Assembly (NCBI GenBank): GCA_021732085.1
Contig: JAKFVQ010000027.1
Coordinates: 1-64,000 of the forward strand
From: Candidatus Obscuribacterales bacterium
GTDB lineage: Bacteria > Cyanobacteriota > Vampirovibrionia > Obscuribacterales > Obscuribacteraceae
Length of the DNA stretch: 64,000 nt
Reading direction: 5' to 3'
Within the stretch, counting starts at the first letter, position 1. Each line of letters starts with the position of its first letter. The translations under genes were made by a program, and so were the position numbers. The notes beneath the pieces were generated by a model. That model had not been told where the DNA came from. It did no database searches and was given only the letters and a program-made list of their open reading frames with translations. Shown here in pieces: positions 43,540-50,911 of the stretch.

Positions 43540-44948
43540 TTTGTTGCCTCTACTTTGGTGGCACTTATCCTATTTTCTCTAGGAGTCGCCAACCGCTCAT
43601 TCCTCTCTTTCGTATGCGTGGCCGGTTTGATATCCGGCATGATTTGTAGTGGACCCTTCTTCGCTACCGCAGTGGTGCTTGCGGAGGGGTTTTGTAAGAT
43701 CATTGCTTTTGAGTTTCCTTGCGCAACGACGCGGCGTTCGTCGACGATAAATGTGATTTCGTCAGCGATCCAGCGGCGACCTGGCTGTGATATTTGTGAG
43801 CGCCCTTGGAAGTAAACTTTGTCAGCTCTACCATCAGGCTTTCTGGTCAAAATGATGGATGGACCACTGCCGTACATTTCGCCTTGCACGACTTTTACAT
43901 TTCCGTGTGCGGATACGCGGCCGGTATCTTTGCTGTAGTCTTGAGCGTCAGAAAAGATCCAAATAGGTTTGCTGTCTTCAGCTTTGCCTTCAAGCGCTGG
44001 CTTGGAGATCTCAGCTTGCAAATGCTTGTCGTGGTATACGGATGCGTTAGCTGGGCTCATAAAGAAATCAGCGTTGGCTGTGGGTTCGCCATCAGTAACC
44101 GGTTTCTTGGTGTCGGTCTTGTCTTGGATGACTTTCGATTTGACGTTGCCTGTTGCTTGCATACGTTTTGTCGATAGCGAATAGGTAATGGCATCAGCAG
44201 AAGTGCTGTTGCGATTTTGCGAAGCCGTAACGTGACCTGTGAAAAGTGCTGTTTCCGGCTTGTTGTTTGCGCCGTAAACGAGTTGCAATTTGTCGGCGAT
44301 CACTTTGATATCGCCATGATTTACGCGCACGTGTCCGATAGCATCGAATCTGCCGGTGCTTGAATCGTATTCTTGGCGGTCTGCATCGGTAATGATCTTC
44401 TCTCCACCTTTTTTCTTGGCTGGAGCGGCCGGAGCTGATGCCACCGGGGCCGGTGCTGGTGCTTCCTCCTCATCTTCATCATCTTCAGCGGCGGGCTTTG
44501 GTGGAGCTGTGACGGGAGTGGCAGCGACTGCATTGGTTTTGTTTTCGTCTTCAGGAACATCCACTTCTGAGTGTGCGTTACCCTCGGCGACAATTTTATT
44601 TATTGCAATTTCGAATGTCAGTTTCTCGGCATCAATCTTGTTGGAGCCTTGAATCAAACGAGGGTGCCCAGTGAATATGGCCTTATTCGGATTGCCGCCT
44701 GCATCTCTGAATAGCGTTGCTTGCGGTGCCAGAATCGTACTGTCTTTATATAGAACGCGAACGTGACCGCGGGCAATTACTGCGTCGCCCGAGAATTCCT
44801 GCTCTTCTGCGGTGATATCAATCGGTCCGCTTGCGCCAGGTCCTCCTGGTGCTCCAATCATTTGAGCCGATGCCAAGTTAACAAGTCCGACTGTCAAGAG
44901 ACTCGTCAGTCCAGTTACCGCAATCAATTTATTCCGTTCAATTCGCAT
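43536..44948 (-). CDS. lptA: LptA/OstA-type periplasmic LPS bridge protein, enlarged
   Basis: A 470-residue exported protein with a signal peptide (VTGLTSLLTVGLVNLASA). It has two or three OstA (beta-jellyroll) blocks: GPIDITAEEQEFSGDAVIARGHVRV, YDSSTGRFDAIGHVRVNHGDIKVIADKLQL, and ISKPAL through VSAHGNVKVVQGEMYG. An Ala/Pro/Glu-rich linker lies at about residues 135-185. Typical LptA has one block and 170-190 residues, so this one could span more of the periplasm by itself. It forms the slide between LptC and the outer-membrane LptD; no lptD is in the window. It overlaps lptB by four bases. Confidence 0.88.
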   Translation of the reverse strand: MRIERNKLIAVTGLTSLLTVGLVNLASAQMIGAPGGPGASGPIDITAEEQEFSGDAVIARGHVRVLYKDSTILAPQATLFRDAGGNPNKAIFTGHPRLIQGSNKIDAEKLTFEIAINKIVAEGNAHSEVDVPEDENKTNAVAATPVTAPPKPAAEDDEDEEEAPAPAPVASAPAAPAKKKGGEKIITDADRQEYDSSTGRFDAIGHVRVNHGDIKVIADKLQLVYGANNKPETALFTGHVTASQNRNSTSADAITYSLSTKRMQATGNVKSKVIQDKTDTKKPVTDGEPTANADFFMSPANASVYHDKHLQAEISKPALEGKAEDSKPIWIFSDAQDYSKDTGRVSAHGNVKVVQGEMYGSGPSIILTRKPDGRADKVYFQGRSQISQPGRRWIADEITFIVDERRVVAQGNSKAMILQNPSASTTAVAKKGPLQIMPDIKPATHTKERNERLATPRENRISATKVEATK

Positions 44949-44971
44949 AGGGTAGCTCTTTCTATTGATTC

Positions 44972-45607
44972 CTATTTACAAGTGATTACCGCATGAGTTG
45001 GTTGCCCGGGGAGTCCTCTGACGATTACGTCTTTGACTCCGGACTTATCGACGGTTCCAGTGGCGGAATTTCCAGTCACCTTGGCTACCTCGGACCACTC
45101 TATGATAACTCCGCCTGTAGCCAAGAACTGATTCTTTTTCTCTAATACGACCGTCGTTGCCTCGAACTTGCTCTTGCCTCCCTCTCCTTCAGCTTTAACA
45201 CGTGAGCTGCTATCGGATTCCATTTTTACCCACTTGGTATCCATGTTGGCTTGACCTTTGGGGGCTGTGATTGCCATCTTGACATTGCCCTCGTCGAAAT
45301 ATTTCATCTTGACCTTGTCAAGCATGTATTCCTTTTGATTCTTGGCCTGGCCTTTTTCGGCGGTTAGAAGCCACTTCGTAACCATGTTGTCGTCGAGCTC
45401 TTTAAGCTCGAAGTTGGTGGTTGCTTGACCCTCCTGGATTGGGTTATCCGTAAGTTGTTTCTGTGTTTCCTTTACGGCTCTTTCAGCATTCTCTTCCGCA
45501 GCTTTGAACGCCCAGACGAGAAAGGCGGGAATCGAAATTGCCACCACAAACTTGATGGCATTCTTGAAATGGGAACTGTGAAAAAATGAAGCTACTGCCA
45601 CTGACAT
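44972..45607 (-). CDS. lptC: LptC-like LPS export protein
   Basis: A 211-residue protein with one N-terminal membrane helix (AIKFVVAISIPAFLVWAF) and a periplasmic domain with LptC features (WLLTAEKGQAKNQKEYMLDKVKMKYFDEGNVKMAITAPKGQ is the core, given here in two parts: WLLTAEKGQ and VKMAITAPKGQ). A C-terminal FEATTVVLEKKNQFLATGGV strand region follows. LptC accepts LPS from LptF/G and passes it to LptA. It follows the TPR gene by six bases, whose stop overlaps its GGAAGGG ribosome site. Position before lptA supports the call. Confidence 0.88.
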   Translation of the reverse strand: MSVAVASFFHSSHFKNAIKFVVAISIPAFLVWAFKAAEENAERAVKETQKQLTDNPIQEGQATTNFELKELDDNMVTKWLLTAEKGQAKNQKEYMLDKVKMKYFDEGNVKMAITAPKGQANMDTKWVKMESDSSSRVKAEGEGGKSKFEATTVVLEKKNQFLATGGVIIEWSEVAKVTGNSATGTVDKSGVKDVIVRGLPGQPTHAVITCK

Positions 45608-45613
45608 CCCTTC

Positions 45614-46873
45614 CTAGAACCCCATCGAACGCAGTGCAACAGCTTTGGAAACGTTGTTAAGCGATTCCTTGAGGTTGCCCTGTTTCAGGTAACCCTCTCC
45701 CAAGAAGAAATAGGCAGCAGGATTGTTTGGAAATTTCTCACGACAGCTCGCCCAGGTTGTCATGGCTTCGTCGAGGTTGCCATTATATTCAGCCTTGAGA
45801 TGCGCGCGGTAGACAAGTGCCCAGACATCGTCGGGCTTTTGAGCGATGAGCTCATCCAACTTGCCGAGGGCTTTCTCGTAGTAGCTCTTGATTTGTGGGA
45901 TATCGGCCGGATCGACCTTATCCATTACAGAAGGAATCTTTGGCAGGTTTGCTGTGTTTCCAGTGGCGAGCGAGCCGACTGCGCCCATGACTGCGTTGAG
46001 GTCCAATCCCTTTCCAGGTTGAACAGCTGTCTTCAGTGCTGCTTGTGCTTTTGCTACATCTGCTGGGGATGCGCCAGTAGCTGCTGCAATTTGGGCGTTC
46101 GTATTGCCTGCACCAGCAGTGGTACCAGCTGTTGCTGTGGCTGATGCCGGTGCTGCGGACGTTCCTGCTGCCGCTGCTTCTTGTTGCTTCTTCAGCGCTT
46201 CAGCCGGGTCGCCATTTACGGCTTTCCATGCTGCCACTTTTCGCGAATAATTGGCGACTAGATATGCCTTCATGTAATAAGCCCAGGCCAATCCATAGCG
46301 AACTCTGTTCTCGTTTGGATATGTCTTGAGCATATCTTCGTATGTCGTGATCATTTTATCGAAGTAAGCGTTGCCGCCCTTCTGCTCAGCCAATTTGCGA
46401 GCGCGACGTACTTCCTTCAGCGCGTCTTCAACTTTGCTGGTTCTGGTCAGAGCAACTGCATAGATGAAAGCTGCTTCAGGGCTATCCGGATAAGCATCTA
46501 CCTGTTTCTTTGCCATGTCGGCATCGTCGGTAGGGACGAGGTCTTCAGCATTGGTGGTGATTGTCAGTTCTTCGCCTGGTTTCCATTTTGTTTTTGCTAC
46601 AGGCTTGGTTTCGCTGCTTTTTGCTGTTGTAGCATTTGCATCCGGCGTGCTTGCAGCAGCGGTTGTGGAACTTGTTGTCGTTGCTCCGGCTGTTGCATTG
46701 CTCGTTGTTGGTGGGCTTGCATTTGTGCCTGTTGCAGTTTGTTCCGCAGTCTGGGGGGCTGGATTTGCAGTGGTATCAGCTGCAATTGCAGCGATTGCAA
46801 ATGAATTCAACCCGATGAGGGCGCTCAGTGAAATCACTATTGATGAGCTGCGGCTTGATTTTTGGCTAAACAT
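45614..46873 (-). CDS. Exported TPR protein heading the lpt operon
   Basis: A 419-residue protein with a signal peptide (IVISLSALIGLNSFAIAAIA). A Thr/Ala-rich linker (residues 30-105) and a TPR-like N-terminal block (AKKQVDAYPDSPEAAFIYAVALTRTSKVEDALKEVRRA) follow. An Ala/Gly-rich insert lies at about residues 245-280, and C-terminal TPRs (AYFFLGEGYLKQGNLKESLNNVSKAV) end the protein. It is separated from lptC by six bases, so it is the first gene of a lpt transcript and may have an envelope role with it. Such a subunit is not part of the known Lpt machine. Confidence 0.78.
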   Translation of the reverse strand: MFSQKSSRSSSIVISLSALIGLNSFAIAAIAADTTANPAPQTAEQTATGTNASPPTTSNATAGATTTSSTTAAASTPDANATTAKSSETKPVAKTKWKPGEELTITTNAEDLVPTDDADMAKKQVDAYPDSPEAAFIYAVALTRTSKVEDALKEVRRARKLAEQKGGNAYFDKMITTYEDMLKTYPNENRVRYGLAWAYYMKAYLVANYSRKVAAWKAVNGDPAEALKKQQEAAAAGTSAAPASATATAGTTAGAGNTNAQIAAATGASPADVAKAQAALKTAVQPGKGLDLNAVMGAVGSLATGNTANLPKIPSVMDKVDPADIPQIKSYYEKALGKLDELIAQKPDDVWALVYRAHLKAEYNGNLDEAMTTWASCREKFPNNPAAYFFLGEGYLKQGNLKESLNNVSKAVALRSMGF

Positions 46874-47175
46874 TTTGATTTACCTGTTTGCTAAGTCTCT
46901 TGCTTCAAACGCTCAGTGCGCCTGAATCTCGTTCGAGGCTGGTGCCGAAAAATGAGGAGTTCCTCAGGTTGCAATTAGGTGGCACCGCCTGATCATAGCA
47001 GACGACCGGAGGTAGTCATTGGTTGCTCTTAAGCGTGCGTTTTTGATGAGAAAAATTTGTACAAAGCATGCTTCAAACGCGGAACATTTGCGCTTGCAAA
47101 ACGATCGTGCAGTGCTGAGCTTTTTGTCTGTTCTGATAATTTACGATTGGACGGCGCTAATGAACGCCGAGTCCG
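46874..47175. other. Gap upstream of the lpt operon with nested inverted repeats
   Basis: These 302 bases contain two nested stems: GGTGCC (46941-46946)/GGCACC (46981-46986) outside, and TGAGG/CCTCA (46953-46966) inside with a four-base loop. It lies 68-113 bases before the TPR-lpt start and could be a 5' leader structure on the minus strand. A 94-codon plus-strand frame from 47019 has no ribosome site and runs into the HAD gene. Confidence 0.4.
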
Positions 47176-47853
47176 TTAATTCTGATCCGCGACTTTACTT
47201 ACTGGCCCAGAAAGAATTAGCGGTAAAACCTCGTTCAATCCTGACACAATGTGAGCTGGTTCTGATTTTGCTAAATGCTCGCGCGTGTGAATTCCTGTTG
47301 TAACACCGATGGCATCGACCCCGGCGGCTCTAGCCATTTCCAAATCGAAGCTGCTGTCTCCGATTACGACGGTGTGTTCCGGCGCAATTCCCAGCTTTTC
47401 CATCGTAATATGAACGGATTCTGGATCCGGCTTATGTCTTGTGACTTCGGCTGCACCGACAATCATCTTGAAGTAGTGCTCTAGTGAGTGGTGCTCGAGG
47501 ACGAAATCGATCAGATGCCTTCGCTTAGAGGAAGCTATGGTAATAAGAATCTCAGCTTTATCCAATTCTCGAAGCATTTCTTCAAGACCCGGAAAGAGAG
47601 GGCAAATTTCCAGTGCTTTCGTGTCGTATATATCCCGGTATCTATTGGTCACTTCATCGTGAAATTCATTTGGGTGATCGGGAAAAAGAATCTGCGTTTG
47701 GCGCTTCAAAGGCACGCCAATCAAGTGCGACCAGAGCTCTAGCGTCTCCTCGCTGAACTTGTATTCGTCAACGACCTCACGCATTACTTGTACAATCCCT
47801 GGCGCTGAATCGACCAGTGTTCCGTCAAAATCGAATATTGCTAACTTGTACAA
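47176..47853 (-). CDS. HAD-family phosphatase (phosphoglycolate/pyrophosphatase-like)
   Basis: A 225-residue HAD hydrolase of subfamily I: motif I DFDGTLVD at 8-15, a helical cap (about residues 20-80), motif II TIASSKR, Lys of motif III in RHKPDPESV, and motif IV VIGDSSFDLEMA. This is the Gph/PpaX pattern; the substrate (phosphoglycolate, pyrophosphate or another phosphoester) cannot be told from the sequence. It overlaps carA by 13 bases, so it is downstream of and coupled to carA. Confidence 0.9.
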   Translation of the reverse strand: MYKLAIFDFDGTLVDSAPGIVQVMREVVDEYKFSEETLELWSHLIGVPLKRQTQILFPDHPNEFHDEVTNRYRDIYDTKALEICPLFPGLEEMLRELDKAEILITIASSKRRHLIDFVLEHHSLEHYFKMIVGAAEVTRHKPDPESVHITMEKLGIAPEHTVVIGDSSFDLEMARAAGVDAIGVTTGIHTREHLAKSEPAHIVSGLNEVLPLILSGPVSKVADQN

Positions 47854-48983
47854 CTTGCTTCTCTCAGTTTTTTCGCGTTTTCGATCAAGCCGCGGAAACG
47901 CGCGAATAGGTAGGAAGAATCATGGGGGCCCGGGCTCGCTTCCGGGTGATATTGCACGCACATGATTGGCAGTTCTTTGTGGCGGAATCCTTCGACGCTG
48001 TTATCGTTTAGATTCAAGTGAGTGAGTTCGAGATCCTTCGGCATGCTATCGAGATCGACAGCAAATCCGTGGTTCTGGCATGTGATTTCTATCTTTCCGG
48101 TCTGCATATCTTTAACCGGTTGATTGCCACCACGATGTCCGAACTTCAATTTATATGTCTTGGCACCAAGTGCCAGTGCCAGAAGTTGATGTCCTAAGCA
48201 GATTCCAAAAATCGGCAATCTGGCTTGGATGAGTTGCGGCAATTCTGCGATTACATCGGTGCAGGCTGCCGGATCGCCTGGTCCATTCGAGAGGAAAATT
48301 CCGTCTGGTTTGGATGCGAGAATTTCGGATGCCTTTGTATTGGCTGGATATACGGTCAAGCGCAAGCCTTCAATGTTTAGGCTGCGCAGAATGTTTGTCT
48401 TAACACCAAAATCCATCACCGCTACGTGGAAGGTGCCTTCACCCATTGTGTATTTTTCGCTAGTGCTCACTTCGTCGTTGAAGTTCGCACCGGTCATTTC
48501 AGCCGATTCACGAGCTACCTTTGCCAATTCTTGCGGGTCTAGTATTTCGGTCGAAATTGCACACCGCATCGCACCTTTATCGCGGATATGGCGCGTAATG
48601 GCTCGCGTATCAACATCTGCTATACCGAGAATTTGTTGATCGAGAAGAAACTGATGTAAGGATTTTTCAGCTCTCCATGAGCTGTGACGGCGGCTCAGAT
48701 GGCGAACGACCATGCCGCGGGCGAAAACTTGGCGCGATTCCTGATCAGCGCTGTTAGTTCCGTAGTTGCCTATTTCCGGATATGTCATCGTGACGATCTG
48801 CCCGGCGTAGCTCGGGTCGGTCAAGATCTCCTGATATCCTGTCAGGCTCGTATTGAAAACTAGTTCACCGGTAGTCGTACCGTGAGATCCAAAGCTCGTC
48901 CCCAGAAAACTGCGTCCATCCTCGAGTGCTAGAAGACAAGGTTCACCTGGAGCAGATCCAGATCGCGTGGGGGGATGGTTCAT
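47841..48983 (-). CDS. carA: Carbamoyl-phosphate synthase small (glutaminase) subunit
   Basis: A 380-residue CarA. The N-terminal domain (PCLLALEDGRSFLGTSFG, then LVFNTSLTGYQEILTDPSYAGQIV) is followed by the class I glutaminase. The nucleophile is C262 in FGICLGHQLLALA, and the His/Glu pair is in QYHPEASPGPHDS. It supplies ammonia from glutamine to CarB for carbamoyl phosphate used in pyrimidine and arginine synthesis. carB is not adjacent. The start is ATG 48983; the 13-base overlap with the HAD gene suggests an operon. Confidence 0.96.
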   Translation of the reverse strand: MNHPPTRSGSAPGEPCLLALEDGRSFLGTSFGSHGTTTGELVFNTSLTGYQEILTDPSYAGQIVTMTYPEIGNYGTNSADQESRQVFARGMVVRHLSRRHSSWRAEKSLHQFLLDQQILGIADVDTRAITRHIRDKGAMRCAISTEILDPQELAKVARESAEMTGANFNDEVSTSEKYTMGEGTFHVAVMDFGVKTNILRSLNIEGLRLTVYPANTKASEILASKPDGIFLSNGPGDPAACTDVIAELPQLIQARLPIFGICLGHQLLALALGAKTYKLKFGHRGGNQPVKDMQTGKIEITCQNHGFAVDLDSMPKDLELTHLNLNDNSVEGFRHKELPIMCVQYHPEASPGPHDSSYLFARFRGLIENAKKLREASCTS

Positions 48984-49313
48984 CGATATATCTTACTCAC
49001 GACTGTTATAGGGTCCTGAAAGCTGGACGCTTCCTTCGCGGCGGGCGATATCGTTTGAACGTATTCGCCGTATATCCCCTGGGGGCGCCTGCTCAAAAGG
49101 GATTATACCGTCAGAAGCTGTCTTTACGCACCTTCTTCTTTACTTCACTGTTGCAAATGATTTACGGCTTGGACAGTTTTAAGTATTCGCTTTTTAGGCT
49201 GGGAGCCTGGAAACATCGACTTTACAAGAGATAGGGCTGATCCAAAATATGCAGATTAGTCTAATGAATTAGTAAAATAGGCGCGTTCGAACAAGAAAGG
49301 CGCCCTCCCATTC
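48984..49313. other. Divergent carA-ndhB gap
   Basis: A 330-base region with the promoters of carA (minus) and ndhB/nuoN (plus). A TAAAAT at 49273-49278 is a possible -10 for ndhB, and AAAGG precedes its ATG by 15 bases. The ATTAG/CTAAT repeats are listed separately. No gene is seen. Confidence 0.5.
49255..49272. promoter_or_regulatory. ATTAG/CTAAT repeat before ndhB/nuoN
   Basis: ATTAG (49255-49259), CTAAT (49261-49265) and ATTAG (49268-49272) form overlapping short inverted repeats directly before the possible -10 TAAAAT. They could be an operator, but AT-rich DNA makes this weak. Confidence 0.3.
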
Positions 49314-50885
49314 ATGAACAATATTCAATTCTTCGACGGTGTTCCTCATCTGCTCCCCCATTTGTGGGTGATTTTTGGCATTGTGATTGCAGCACTGTGG
49401 AACCTATTTGTCCCTCGCATGAAGCACATCACGCCGATAGCAGCAATTGTCTGCTTGACTGCTGCAGCTGCTACTTACATCGGTCAGTTTGATGCAAAGA
49501 CAGTCCGCATCTTCGGCGAGTTATATACAGCCGATAAGCTCTCGATAGCAATCGGTTTGATTTCTGTTGTTGTAGGCGCAATAGTGTGCCTCATGACTAT
49601 GGGCTACGAACGTAAGTTCGGTCCAAACCGAGGCGAATACTATGCAATTCTCTTAACTGCAATTGTCTCGGTCCAGTTCCTTGCGGGAACGACGGACCTG
49701 GTCATGCTCTTTGTTGCGCTGGAAACTCTTACTATTTGCTGCGTGCTTCTTACAGGGATGGCCAAGCGCGATGTGCGAAGCAATGAGGCAGCACTGAAGT
49801 ATCTACTTTCAACCGCTGCAACTACCGCAACCTTTATGTATGGATTGACCTTCCTTTATGGATTGACAGGGTCAACCAACTTTTATGAGATTCAAGCTAA
49901 GTTCTATGAGGTTGCGCAGTCACCGTCTCTGGTGGCAATGATGTTGATTGTTCTTTTAATCAGCGTCGTCGGCTTCAAGTTGTCCATGGTGCCGTTCCAC
50001 ATGTGGACGCCTGACGTGTATGAAGGAGCACCTACTCCTGTTACCGCGTTCTTGAGCGTTGGTTCGAAGCTCGGTGGCGTAGCCGTTGCGCTGCGCCTTC
50101 TCAGCGTCGTATTCAGTTCAACAGCCAACAATTGGATTCCGCTGGTTGGAATTCTGGCAGTACTTTCCATGGTCGCAGGCAACTTAATTGCATTGCGCCA
50201 AACATCCGTCAAGCGGATGCTTGCTTATTCATCGATTGCTCACGTTGGCTATTTTTTGATTGCACTTTGCGCCAACACTGCACCGAGCCTGTCAGCATTG
50301 CTGTTTTACGTCATCGTTTATGGCTTCATGAACCTTGGTGCCTTCACGGCAGCCATCATGATCGAGAACGAACTCGGTACTGACAACATGGAGAACTGGT
50401 CGGGTCTTATCCGCAAGCGCCCATGGGTTGTCGTTGCTATGACCGTCTGTTTGCTCAACTTGGGCGGACTTCCGGTTCCACCAGCAGGCTTTCTGGCAAA
50501 GTTTTTTGTGTTCTATTCAGGCATCCAGATGTTCTCAACTATGGGCAACATTCTTGTGGCAGTCGGCTTGCTGACATCAATCCCGGCGGTCTTCTACTAT
50601 GCTAGAGTCGCCATCAAGATGATTGTTGCCGAACCTTCGGCCAGTGTAGCTGCATTGCCTGACCGCCGCCGCCCACTACCCGACTCGCAATTGGGACCAG
50701 TGCTCGCGATGGCGATCAGCATCTTCGGTATCGTTTTTGCCAGCACCGCCGTGAATCCGATTATGGATTTCACATCGAAAGCGGTCAGCACACTGACGCC
50801 CGGGCAGCCGGTTGGAGCTTTGCCGTCGAAAGATCGTAGCTCTGTTGTGGGGCAAGTTCCTGACGTTACTTCCAGCACATACTAA
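49314..50885 (+). CDS. nuoN: NADH-quinone oxidoreductase subunit N (NuoN/NdhB)
   Basis: A 523-residue antiporter-like subunit of complex I with about 14 membrane helices. Family motifs are visible: LVMLFVALETLTICCVLL, KLSMVPFHMWTPDVYEGAPTPVTAFLSVGSKLG (shown in full domain context at 49970-50070), and RQTSVKRMLAYSSIAHVGYFL. It forms part of the proton-pumping membrane arm. No other nuo/ndh genes are near; in cyanobacteria ndhB is likewise detached from the other subunits. The C-terminal ~40 residues are Ser/Pro-rich and likely cytoplasmic. A YfhO-type gene follows after 26 bases. Confidence 0.94.
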   Translation: MNNIQFFDGVPHLLPHLWVIFGIVIAALWNLFVPRMKHITPIAAIVCLTAAAATYIGQFDAKTVRIFGELYTADKLSIAIGLISVVVGAIVCLMTMGYERKFGPNRGEYYAILLTAIVSVQFLAGTTDLVMLFVALETLTICCVLLTGMAKRDVRSNEAALKYLLSTAATTATFMYGLTFLYGLTGSTNFYEIQAKFYEVAQSPSLVAMMLIVLLISVVGFKLSMVPFHMWTPDVYEGAPTPVTAFLSVGSKLGGVAVALRLLSVVFSSTANNWIPLVGILAVLSMVAGNLIALRQTSVKRMLAYSSIAHVGYFLIALCANTAPSLSALLFYVIVYGFMNLGAFTAAIMIENELGTDNMENWSGLIRKRPWVVVAMTVCLLNLGGLPVPPAGFLAKFFVFYSGIQMFSTMGNILVAVGLLTSIPAVFYYARVAIKMIVAEPSASVAALPDRRRPLPDSQLGPVLAMAISIFGIVFASTAVNPIMDFTSKAVSTLTPGQPVGALPSKDRSSVVGQVPDVTSSTY

Positions 50886-50911
50886 TCTAGTTCACAAGGC
50901 TAACGGAAAAT

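Noticed and set aside
46515-46925. 136-codon plus-strand frame
   Set aside because: It is antisense to the Ala/Thr-rich linker of the exported TPR protein and has no ribosome site.
47019-47303. 94-codon plus-strand frame
   Set aside because: No ribosome site, ends inside the HAD gene antisense, and shows no protein-like features.
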